NCBI GenBank assembly: GCA_938015435.1
Contig: CALLPN010000012.1
Span: 58,735 to 122,734, forward strand
Length of the DNA: 64,000 bases
Direction: 5' to 3'
Source: an uncultured Saprospiraceae bacterium
GTDB taxonomy: Bacteria; Bacteroidota; Bacteroidia; Chitinophagales; Saprospiraceae
Made by a program: the position numbers and the translations under genes. This document shows, piece after piece, positions 36,392 to 46,500 of this stretch; the first letter of the stretch is position 1, and every line of letters begins with the position of its first letter. Below the pieces are notes generated by a model that made no database searches, was not told the origin of the DNA, and worked only from the letters and a program-made list of their open reading frames with translations.

Positions 36392-37517
36392 TGAGCTTTG
36401 AGCTTTTGACGTATATTTTTCCTTTATGGTAATCTTTTATGATTCTCTTTGAGAGTGAAAGTCCAAGTCCCCATCCTCTCTTTTTGGTAGAGAACCCTGG
36501 ATTGAATACTTTCTTTTTTATGTTGGCCGGCATGCCCTTCCCTGTATCACTTAATTCGATACAAACATAGTTATTTTCGGTATAGACCTTAGCAGATATC
36601 TTACCTTCTCTATCCATAGCATCCAATGCATTTCTAATTAGGTTTTCTATGACCCAATCGAAAAGATGCTTATTGATCATAACGTACTGTGGAGTAGATT
36701 GTTGGTCAGGAAAATGAAAAGTAACTCGCTTAGGCGACCTTCTCGACATATAATCCTTGCCATCCGCTAGAACTTCGTATAGATTTAGTTTTTCGAGCTC
36801 TGGATTAGACCCTATTTTGGAAAATCTATCCGCGATCAATTCTAATCGTTTCACATCATTTCGCAATTCTCCTACGATCTCCATCTGGTCAGGACTATCT
36901 TCAGATATTAGTTTTAATGTTTCTATCCATCCTATGATGGCTGATATGGGTGTACCCAACTGATGTGCAGTTTCCTTAGCCATACCTGCCCAAACACGAT
37001 TTTGCTCTGATCTTCGTGCAGAGCTAAACAGGAAATACCCTAAGCCAATGAATAGACCTACAAGACTTATTTGAGCTAATGGGAAGAGTTGTATTTTTTG
37101 TAGAAGAGGTGTATTGAAACAATAGACTTTATGCGCATATCCTACGCCATCCATTGGCTTTTTACCTTCAAGTAAAAATTCATCTATTTTACTTTCTAAA
37201 AATTCTACATCATCATCTTTTTCATTACCCCAAAAAGATCCCCTAAGTGTACCATCCTCATCTTCAAGTATAACCGGTGTTCTCGAATCTTTATCCTTAT
37301 CATTAAAAATTAATAACTCCATAAGTGGGGTTACATCTTCGCCTCCTTGTTTAATATTTTCTATAACCGCAAGGCCGTAAACATTCCCTTCTCGTATTTC
37401 TTTAGCTTCCAATTTTTTAGCCAAATAATTAGAGTAATACATAGTCACCATGAGAATAGCGATACCGAGTATCGCCAATATTACTTTCCAACTTGATTTC
37501 TGAGTATTGATTCCCAT
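36348..37517 (-). CDS. Membrane sensor histidine kinase
   Basis: The 389-residue protein has two membrane helices (~11-30 and ~146-166) around a ~115-residue sensor region. There is no visible HAMP domain. The catalytic part shows the H-box MAKETAHQLGTPISAIIGW with His185, then the N-box NLIRNALDAMDREG. The G-boxes DTGKGMPANIKKK and GWGLGLSLSKRIIKDYHKG follow. No response regulator is adjacent. The gene overlaps the TonB-receptor gene by 44 bp, so the kinase and receptor are co-transcribed, and the receptor may report on or supply the sensed ligand. This link is inference. Confidence 0.93.
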   Translation of the reverse strand: MGINTQKSSWKVILAILGIAILMVTMYYSNYLAKKLEAKEIREGNVYGLAVIENIKQGGEDVTPLMELLIFNDKDKDSRTPVILEDEDGTLRGSFWGNEKDDDVEFLESKIDEFLLEGKKPMDGVGYAHKVYCFNTPLLQKIQLFPLAQISLVGLFIGLGYFLFSSARRSEQNRVWAGMAKETAHQLGTPISAIIGWIETLKLISEDSPDQMEIVGELRNDVKRLELIADRFSKIGSNPELEKLNLYEVLADGKDYMSRRSPKRVTFHFPDQQSTPQYVMINKHLFDWVIENLIRNALDAMDREGKISAKVYTENNYVCIELSDTGKGMPANIKKKVFNPGFSTKKRGWGLGLSLSKRIIKDYHKGKIYVKSSKLNEGTTFTIKLPQTT

Positions 37518-37679
37518 TTAAATATATGATACGTCTTTCCAACCTACTAAAAGGCTCATTGCACTTAAATATTGCATTTTTTAGTGAGAAAATGAAACGC
37601 TAGTCAATATGACGTCAATAGCAATTGAAAGATTAGAACTCATAGCACACTTCAAATCACTTAATTAGATATAATCACA

Positions 37680-37687
37680 TACCTTTG
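37680..37687 (+). promoter_or_regulatory. -7 promoter box immediately before rlmN
   Basis: TACCTTTG matches TAnnTTTG exactly and ends only five bases before the rlmN ATG (37693). Transcription in Bacteroidota usually starts about six bases after this box, which would place the first nucleotide on or next to the ATG. That suggests a leaderless mRNA. No TTG is found at -33. Confidence 0.45.
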
Positions 37688-37692
37688 TAGCA

Positions 37693-38730
37693 ATGGAAAA
37701 ATTGGACATTCGTAAGCTATCATTGGTACAAATCACTGAACTCATCAAGAGTATGGGTGAATCTGCATTCCGTGCTAAGCAAATCTACAGCTGGATATGG
37801 CAGAAGTCTGCTCGCTCGATAGATGAGATGACCAATCTATCTAAGTCTCTCAGAGAAAAGCTGAATGAAGGCTATGAAATCAGATGTATCAAAGTAGATA
37901 CCGTACAATACTCGGATGATGGAACGATCAAGAGTAGATTTCAATTACATGATGGACATATGATCGAATCCGTACTTATACCAGTAAAGCGGCAAGACAG
38001 ATATACAGTATGTGTCTCTTCTCAAGTCGGTTGTAGTCTAAGCTGTACATTTTGTGCTACTGGTAAGATGAAGCGATTACGTAACCTTGATCCTGGAGAG
38101 ATCTATGATCAAGTAGTAATGGTGAATGAACAGGCCTTAGAAAGATTTGATCACCCACTAACCAACATAGTATATATGGGAATGGGTGAGCCATTACTTG
38201 CCTACAAAAATGTACTCGAAAGTATACACCACATTACTGGCGAGCATGGACTGCATATGTCTCCACGTCGTATTACCGTAAGTACTGCTGGTATCGCTAA
38301 GATGATCCGTAAGCTCGCAGATGATGAAGTAAGGTTTAATCTTGCACTATCGCTACACGCCGCAGACGATACTAAGCGAGATGAAATCATGCCGATCAAT
38401 GAGCAAAATACTTTAGAAATCCTCATGGACGCCATCAAGTACTTCCATGATAAGACTGGAAATAGAATCAGCTACGAGTATATTGCATTTGATGGATTCA
38501 ACGATACTCAGCAGGATGCTATGAATCTCGTAAAGCTATGTAAGATCTTCCCTGTCAAGGTAAATATCATAGAATACAATCCTGTAGAAGGGGTCACCCT
38601 TACTAAGTCAGCTGTAGAACGGACAGATAAATTTGCTGCTACCCTAGAGAGACATGGAGTAACCGTAACCATTAGAAGAAGTAGAGGTAAAGATATCGAT
38701 GCGGCTTGTGGACAACTGGCTAATAAGTAA
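37693..38730 (+). CDS. rlmN: Dual-specificity 23S rRNA/tRNA adenine C2-methyltransferase RlmN
   Basis: The 345-residue radical-SAM protein has the CxxxCxxC cluster motif VGCSLSCTFC (Cys114, 118, 121). Other family blocks are NIVYMGMGEPLL, RRITVSTAGI and NLALSLHA. A conserved C-terminal Cys (RGKDIDAACGQL, Cys339) carries the transient methyl-group link in the family. It methylates C2 of A2503 in 23S rRNA and A37 in some tRNAs. Its length is typical. It stands alone with an upstream box at the start codon and a clear terminator downstream. Confidence 0.97.
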   Translation: MEKLDIRKLSLVQITELIKSMGESAFRAKQIYSWIWQKSARSIDEMTNLSKSLREKLNEGYEIRCIKVDTVQYSDDGTIKSRFQLHDGHMIESVLIPVKRQDRYTVCVSSQVGCSLSCTFCATGKMKRLRNLDPGEIYDQVVMVNEQALERFDHPLTNIVYMGMGEPLLAYKNVLESIHHITGEHGLHMSPRRITVSTAGIAKMIRKLADDEVRFNLALSLHAADDTKRDEIMPINEQNTLEILMDAIKYFHDKTGNRISYEYIAFDGFNDTQQDAMNLVKLCKIFPVKVNIIEYNPVEGVTLTKSAVERTDKFAATLERHGVTVTIRRSRGKDIDAACGQLANK

Positions 38731-38780
38731 TAGGCAAATGCTAGAGCACTTATTTAATTCGTTTAAATAAATCAAGTATA

Positions 38781-38817
38781 AAGAAGGGATTTGATCAATG
38801 ATCAAATCCCTTCTTTA
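38781..38817 (+). terminator. Intrinsic terminator of rlmN
   Basis: AAGAAGGGATTTGAT (38781-38795) and its exact complement (38801-38815) form a 15-bp stem with a 5-nt loop, followed by a T-rich stretch. It begins 50 bp after the rlmN stop. Confidence 0.85.
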
Positions 38818-38832
38818 TTAATATCTTACTTA

Positions 38833-38970
38833 TTTCTGTTTCCTTTTTGAGGAGTTACTGAAAGTTCGGCATTATACCTGTTTACCATTGCAAAAGCTTA
38901 CTCCGCTTGTGTGACGGTTTACTGAAATGCGTAAACCTACTTTTTCTGTTTCCTTTTGAGGAAACAGAAA
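38833..38970. repeat. Direct 20-bp repeat and two hairpins between rlmN and purA
   Basis: TTTCTGTTTCC occurs at 38833 and 38943, each followed by a T-run and GAGGA. The second copy extends into a perfect 11-bp hairpin (38943-38953 with 38960-38970) ending five bases before the purA stop codon. Another hairpin, GGTTTAC/GTAAACC, lies at 38916-38937. These probably form the purA transcript end, but neither has a good T-tract. Confidence 0.55.
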
Positions 38971-38974
38971 ATTA

Positions 38975-40258
38975 CTATCTTGGAACACCCATGAGCTTAC
39001 GACGCTCTGGCCCTGTTGATATCATACTGATCGGCACACCTAATAAACTGCTCATAGCAGATACATAAGATTTTGTCTCCATGGGTAACCCATCAAAATT
39101 ATCGCAATCATCTAGAGATGTATTCCATCCTGGATAAGATTCTGTAATCATTTTAATATCACCATCACATAAATCATATGGTAACTCAGTGGTCACATCC
39201 CCTCCATTTATTGAATAATGAGTAGCTACATCTATCGATTCAAATTCGTCAAGAATATCTAATTTAGTCATTACTATTTTTGTCACTCCGTTAAGCATTA
39301 TCGTATATAGTAACTGAGGGATATCTAACCACCCACATCTACGAGGACGACCTGTAGTTGCGCCAAACTCACTTCCTAGCCTTCTTAGCTTTTCGCCCAT
39401 CTCATTATCTAACTCTGATGGGAATGGGCCTGACCCCACTCTAGTACAATAGGCCTTTACTATTCCTATTACCTCACCTATAGCAGATGGTGCAATACCT
39501 AGTCCATTACATACACCTGATGTGATCGTATTAGATGAAGTAACAAAGGGATAAGTACCAAAGTCTATGTCCAACATAGATCCCTGTGCTCCTTCTGCTA
39601 ATATATTCTTACCCTCTCTTATTGCTTTGTTTACAAAGTATTCACCATTGACGAGATTCATCGTTTTGATAGTCTCGATACTCTCCATCCATTTCTTTTC
39701 TTCACCCTCTAGATCAAAGTCTACTTCCACATCAGGATATAACTTCAACATGCCTAGGTGCTTTTCCTTCAGCGCTTTATATTTAGCTTCAAAATTAGGT
39801 GAAACTAAATCTCCTATTCTAAGTCCGTTACGACCTGTTTTATCCATATATGTTGGACCGATACCCTTGAGAGTCGAACCTATTTTGGCCTTTCCCTTAG
39901 ACGCTTCAGACGCAGCATCCAAGTATCTGTGTGTAGGTAATATAAGGTGAGCCTTCATTGCTATGAAAAGTCTGTCCTTATATTCTATTCCAGATTGATC
40001 AAGCTGCTCAAGTTCTTTAAGCAAAGTGATAGGATCTAAAACAACACCATTACCAATTACATTTTTGATGTTTTCTCTAAATACTCCAGAGGGTACTGTA
40101 TGTAATACATACTTATCTGTACCGATCTTAATCGTATGTCCTGCATTAGGTCCTCCTTGGAATCTACAGACTAGATCATAGTCTTTCGCGAGATAATCTA
40201 CGATTTTCCCCTTTCCTTCGTCTCCCCATTGTAATCCTAATATTACATCTACAGCCAT
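38975..40258 (-). CDS. purA: Adenylosuccinate synthetase
   Basis: The 427-residue protein has the invariant N-terminal GDEGKGK loop (residues 12-18, catalytic Asp13) and GPNAGHT with catalytic His41. It also has GIGPTYMDK, TTGRPRRCGWLD and the C-terminal ISTGPER. It joins IMP and aspartate using GTP to make adenylosuccinate, the first committed step to AMP. The length and motifs are fully typical. A small hairpin and a TAnnTTTG-like box lie upstream. Confidence 0.97.
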   Translation of the reverse strand: MAVDVILGLQWGDEGKGKIVDYLAKDYDLVCRFQGGPNAGHTIKIGTDKYVLHTVPSGVFRENIKNVIGNGVVLDPITLLKELEQLDQSGIEYKDRLFIAMKAHLILPTHRYLDAASEASKGKAKIGSTLKGIGPTYMDKTGRNGLRIGDLVSPNFEAKYKALKEKHLGMLKLYPDVEVDFDLEGEEKKWMESIETIKTMNLVNGEYFVNKAIREGKNILAEGAQGSMLDIDFGTYPFVTSSNTITSGVCNGLGIAPSAIGEVIGIVKAYCTRVGSGPFPSELDNEMGEKLRRLGSEFGATTGRPRRCGWLDIPQLLYTIMLNGVTKIVMTKLDILDEFESIDVATHYSINGGDVTTELPYDLCDGDIKMITESYPGWNTSLDDCDNFDGLPMETKSYVSAMSSLLGVPISMISTGPERRKLMGVPR

Positions 40259-40280
40259 TGGTTTTCATTTGGTTATGAGA

Positions 40281-40312
40281 ACGAGCAATGCTCGTGATAA
40301 AAAGCAAATTTA
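40281..40312 (-). promoter_or_regulatory. purA upstream region: -7-like box and leader hairpin
   Basis: The minus strand reads TAAATTTG at 40312-40305, matching TAnnTTTG. The short leader then contains the palindrome ACGAGC-AAT-GCTCGT at 40281-40295 before the ATG at 40258. There is no clear -33 TTG. The hairpin could be an operator or a leader structure. Confidence 0.4.
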
Positions 40313-40481
40313 CTGAAAAAGGCTTTGCTATGTATCACATATGATAGAATTATATATTAATTAAATTAATACTTAAACATATAATCACAGGACCAGACCA
40401 TTATTCAATAATAACCAAGCAATTACATATTACAACTATTTGTCTTCTCTAATTCAACTTACAAAAATCAAACTTTAGGTT

Positions 40482-40514
40482 AAAAAAACGAGACTACCCA
40501 TGAAAGTAGCCTCG
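40482..40514 (-). terminator. Intrinsic terminator of the 5,280-residue surface-protein gene
   Basis: CGAGACTAC (40489-40497) pairs with GTAGCCTCG (40506-40514), with one mismatch. It is followed on the minus strand by seven T. It starts 33 nt after the stop codon. Confidence 0.85.
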
Positions 40515-40546
40515 AATTAATAATAACCTTACTTCAATAAATGAGC

Positions 40547-43500
40547 CTAGTCGATGACAATCATCTTCTTAGTTTGCGAGAAGTCGTCAGACTCTATTGT
40601 ATAGTAGAAAATACCACTCGCCATAAGTAGATCTCTTTTATCTAACTTGATTGTATTTTGTCCCATTTTGTGTTCAATTGTAGTTACGTAGACTACTTTT
40701 CCAGTGACATCCATTATTGTCAATGTCGCTAATCCTTCTTCTGCAAGATTGAAACTAATCTCTGTCATTGTCTTAAATGGATTAGGTTCATTCTGATAAA
40801 GTATATTAGAAACTAATTTGCTATCTCCTCTTCTCACCAATAATTCTAATGTCTGAATTTCAAAATTATTACCGAAACTAGCGCCAAATGAAGATGAGGC
40901 ATAAACCTCTGCCGCAACCAATCTTTTTGTCATACTAATCATATCGCTTAACATTCCATCTTTTGTCGCTAATACTTGGATAACAAAAAGAGTGTGCTCC
41001 GTGCTTACAGCTGTATTTGTATTCCATGATATCGTAATCATATTGTCACTGATCAATCCTACATTACTTGATTTCAAATCAAGAGCTCTAGCTCCTATCG
41101 TCTGGTAAATAAGACCGTTAAATTCTAACGTGCCTTGCAATCCTGATACAATCTTGAAATCTGCACATGTTACTTCAATATCGATTAATTCGCCAGCTTT
41201 CACTACTCTCTCTTCTATTTCTAATAACATACTTTTACCACTTCTGACTTCAGTGCTTACTCCTGATACATTATGCTGTGCGGTAGCATTTACATCACCA
41301 ATCTTAACGGCAACAAAGTGTTCATTAGACATTGGTGTCGCAAGATCTGCGATTTCTCGCTGTTCATCAATAGGCCATGGATCCATTGGATCTGTAAATT
41401 CCTGTCCAGCATCTACAAATCTCCAAGAGGTATTTTCGCTAAACTCTTCTTGGACGCCTAACACAATTTTACGTAACTCTACTATATCGATACTACTCAC
41501 ATTCTCATCATTATTGATATCTGCTGCGATCACTTTGTATGGACTATCGAGATCTGTAAAGCCTAATATATGTCTCTGGATGAGAACTAAATCTAGTGTA
41601 CTTACACCATTAGAATGGTTATCATTTTTGCCCACTGTGATGACGTACTCCTCATTCGCTGGATTATTATCAAATGCGAATTCTCCCAAATCAAGAGTTG
41701 GAATGGTTAAAGGGTATTCCGCTATCGATGCCTCTAATGAAACCGTTGCATTAGATACTCCTCCTCCGATTTCAGTAACTGCAAAACCGGAGATCGTAAG
41801 ACCTACACCTTCATTATCATCTACTGTCAACATTACCGTACAGAAATCTACATTACCACTCTCATCCCAAACATAAATATTGATCGGAATTTCTCCTACT
41901 TCTGTAAATGTCATAGCACTTGACCCTAGAACCGAATTGAAACTATTGTCATCTTCAGGTGCAGTGCTACTAAAAGTAAATCTTAGATCTTCTTGAGCAG
42001 TACAATTATCATAAGCACCTAGATTGAAATCAACCGCCCATAGTTCCACACTACCGTCAGTCATCAGTGCCGTACTTAAACTGACACAATATGGAGCTGG
42101 TGCTTTTTTGTCTTCTACTATGAAAGTTGTCTCACATGTGACTATGTTTCCACAACCATCTGTAACTTTCCAAAACACGAAATGATTAGATGTACTCGAC
42201 TCCATCGATTCTGTTATCTCGACAGATACTTCTTCCCCACTCATAGTTGGAGCTATGTACATGTCATTGATACCATTACCATTACTATCATTATTAATAT
42301 TACTATCGTTTGATGGAAGATGAGAACTGAATTCGTAATCTATTTCTCCGTCTCCCCATACATCTACTAATACTTGCCACTTCAACCAATCGCTTGAGCA
42401 ATCTCCTCCATCTATCGCTGTATTAGTAAGTATTGTATTGGTACTTACACAATTATCATCCACATCAAATATAACAGGCATACAGCTACTAAGCAAAGGC
42501 GCTTCTTTATCAGTAATCTTGATCGTTTGGCTACCATAGAATAATCCATCTTGACCATCTGTAGCATCGTATACGCACCAGTCAATTACCGTAAATTGCC
42601 TCAAAATCTTGAAACAAGCGTCACTCGGAACGCCTGTTGTTTGATCTACTGCAAAGAAGAAAGTATCTACTTCTTCAGTGAAGCCTATAAAATCACATAC
42701 CCCTAATGTCCATGTTGGTGGATCAAAGGATATATCATCTGTACAAGTAATGATCCCCGTCGGAGAATTTGGTAAGTTCTCTGGATAAGTGATATTTCCT
42801 GCACCAAAAGATGGATACGGGTTATCGATAGTAATGTTCTGAGTACAAGTAATGGCTGGACTAATACCTTCTATCCGGTAAGTAGCGATCACAAATCCAA
42901 TCCCACATGCATCAAGTTGTGGTACAAACTCAGTAGTCACTGTCTCACTACTACATAGTGATGAAGTCGTTGCAGTTCCTATAAGAAGAGGATCTGTATA
43001 ATCTACATCACAAGCCAATGTTACATCTATTGGACACACAATACTCGCGATAGCTATGCCTTCAACTCTTACCGTAACCCATGTTTCATTGTAGTTATCA
43101 TATTCACCTGGGTCTAACACATCTCCATCTCCATTCTTATCTTTGAAATCACCAAATATACCTGTTGCATTACCATCGTCGAAAACTCTCATTCTGACAG
43201 GAACCAATCCGAATTGCTTTCCAGTCACTGGATCGACTTGATCAATATCAGCACAACAAAACTTTACATACTCTCCATTATCTGGGTCATAGTCAATTGC
43301 ATCTGGATCGGGTGAACCATCGTCAGGATGCCCGTCCGCATTGAAAGTAGTATTTCCCATAATACTGCAGGCATCACTTTCTCTTGCTAGTTCAAGCTTC
43401 ACATCACTACATCCATCATAAGATCCATTATCTACAGAATGTGCAAACATTCTAGCAACTCCAATGGCTACTCCACTCTCATCAAAGTCTCCTTGCGTTG

Positions 43501-46500
43501 TGAGGTTTATTACTATATATTCCAATGCTATTGCCGTTGGAGGTGTAGTATCATATACATCCACTATTACACTTACGCTTGCAGTATTTTCACAACAGTC
43601 CGAAGCTGTATAAGTGAAAATATTACTACCTTTAGGCGCATCAGCTACTGACCAAAACTCTGTTGTATTATTCCCTGTGCCAGGAGCCTCCATTGTTACT
43701 CCAATTGGCCCCTTAACTGTATAAGTAACACCATCCGAACATAAATCATGTAACACTGTAGGCAACGGCATACTGAAATCTGCTAGACAGTCCCAAGGGT
43801 TAACGCTTACAGAGAAACCTTCTGCTTCTATTATTGGCGCGTCTTCATCTTTGCTTTCAACAATCTGACTATATGAAGTAGTTGTCTCCGAGGGTTCACA
43901 CCAATTTCCTATGGTCCACTTTCTAATTACTTTCACGTTACCATTGCAACCTTCACCACATAACTCTATTGCTTGATCGCTGTATATCGCATATAATTCA
44001 CAGATAGTATTATCTACTTTTTGTGGATGTCCATTCACTAAAAATGTTGGATACGCTTGCACATAACCTTCATTGTTTTCCACATAGGGAGTATTAGGAT
44101 CATCTAACGTAAGTGGATCATCAAACATAGCTGCTATATCTTCTGGTGTAGTGCCACTTCCACATGCTAGATCAGTTACATTATCAGGTAATGTAAGCTC
44201 AGATATTTGTATCTGCTCAAACAAAAATTCCTGTACACATGTAGATACTCCCCACTCGTTAGCCGCTGTCCATGTTCTGACAACTCTAGTTTCACCACAA
44301 ACTTCTGAGATCAATTGATCCACAAAAAATACATCAAAATCATTACAAGAACCAATGGTTGGATTCGGTGTCAATGCATCACTTTGAAGGACAAAATCTA
44401 AGTCTACACATCTGAAAACACAAGCAGAATTTGTCGAAGGATCTTCACACGAACAATCAGTAATAACAGGTGGAGTTTTAGACTCTACAGTAATGATACC
44501 CCAACAGCTATTTCCGAAGCAATCCTGCTCTACAGATACTTGTATCTCTTGACCAACATGATCTAAGGTTAATGTATTACCTACTATCTCTTGACCCCAC
44601 TGATTCGTGAGAGTCACTGTATAACTATCGGCTGGATAACTAAATCCTTCGAGTATCATATCGGCAGTAATTACAGCTAGGCAGTCATTACCTAAACTCA
44701 GGTTTATAGTATTACTACAAGCTAAAGCTAAGAACTCTTCAACTTGTCCAAGTTTCATATCATTACCAAAACAGAAATCAAACTCTGTAGTTTCTAATAC
44801 CGAAATATCGATTACTGCTCCTTCCAGTTCTGGATAAGTGACTGCTATAGTTCCATCATTATTATCTACATAATCTACAGCACCAACTACTGTCCACTCA
44901 TAAGTATTAAGCGGATTAAATGATACGACACTGTAAACGATTACTTCTGCTGGACATGCGTAGAAATCACCAACGATCTCTGGCATCGGAGTCACACAAA
45001 AAGCGGCGGGATCTTGATCGTCTTCATCAGAAGAGGCATTTTCATCACCTGGTAAACCATCACCATTAGTACCATTACCGTCGATACTATTGTCACTAGC
45101 TGTCTCTGGTGCACCGCCTGCATCATCTGAAGGATTATCATTCGCTTCACTGTCAATATCAAACTCTGTAATCTCAGATCCACCAGGAGCAAAATTCTTT
45201 GATAATTCTGCATAGTTTACGTAAGATCCAGTTGGTGTATTTTCGTTTACCACTAAAGTGATTTCTTTCGTTATGCTTTCAGTATACATCAGTGGCTCAT
45301 CCACCATATCTATCGAAGTGATAGCTGTACCATTGCCATTATCTATCCAATCAGAATCAGATAAAGACATACTTATTGGAATATATTCTATAATATAAAT
45401 AGATTCACTAGGTATCGTTCCTTGATTGATCACTGTAATAGAAAATGTGATTTCTTTTCCAGGATCTACCTGCTGTTCATTTGGCGTAGCTGTCAATGCT
45501 AAATCAATAAAACCCAACAAAACGGGATCGGCATCATCTTCATCCTTCTCTTCATTATTTACAGTATCATCTGTACCAGAAATATCACCGGGGAAATTAG
45601 GTTCTCCCCCAGGATCATTTTCGGAGTCGTTATCTGGCGTACTATCTGCATCAAATACAACGTCAGGATTATCCGTACTATTATTACCAATCAAGTCTGC
45701 TATTTTGCTGATCTCTGCCATATTGATATAATCTTCTAAGACTTCTGCTAATTGGAAGACCATATACAACTTCACTGTATCTTTCTCTCCAGAAAGCAAA
45801 ATATCTGTATAAGTATATTCAGCTAAATTTGTACTAAAGTTCCATTCTGAATTATCGCCTACAACTCCAACATTGGTCAAAGATGCCGGAACATAATCAG
45901 TAATCAATATATCAGTCAGAGAGACATTTCCTTGATTTTCAATGATTAAATTAAGCTCTATTTCATTTCCAAATAAATAAATACTATCTGGGTAATTGAG
46001 CTGAGTAATTAATGCAATATCATAAATATTTACAAGCTCGATATCTTGATCATCTTCATCTAATAAAGGATCGATATCCTCTATCAAATTTGCTGGATCA
46101 CCAGTTCCATTACCGCTTGTGTAATCGTCTGTATCATCATCAGCATTACCACCAGAATCATTATCTGGAATATCATCTGGAGTACTATCTACATCGTGCT
46201 TAGGCACTCCTGGATTAGCAGGATTTTCAAAGCTTACAATTTCAATATTATGTGTCCAACTATCTTCATCTACCAGATCATCTTTACGTACTTCCATAAA
46301 TAGACAAATAGTATCGACCTCACCTGGCATCAAAATTTCATCGATGAAAATACTCAATTTTCCTTCACTTTCCAGACCCCATCCTGAAGCTGTATTTGCT
46401 ATGTTATCTAAGTAAATTAATCCGTCTCCATAAAGATTTTGAATATCGATATTAGTTACCTCACCATTTCCTTGATTGTGTATTTCTACAAAATATTTAA

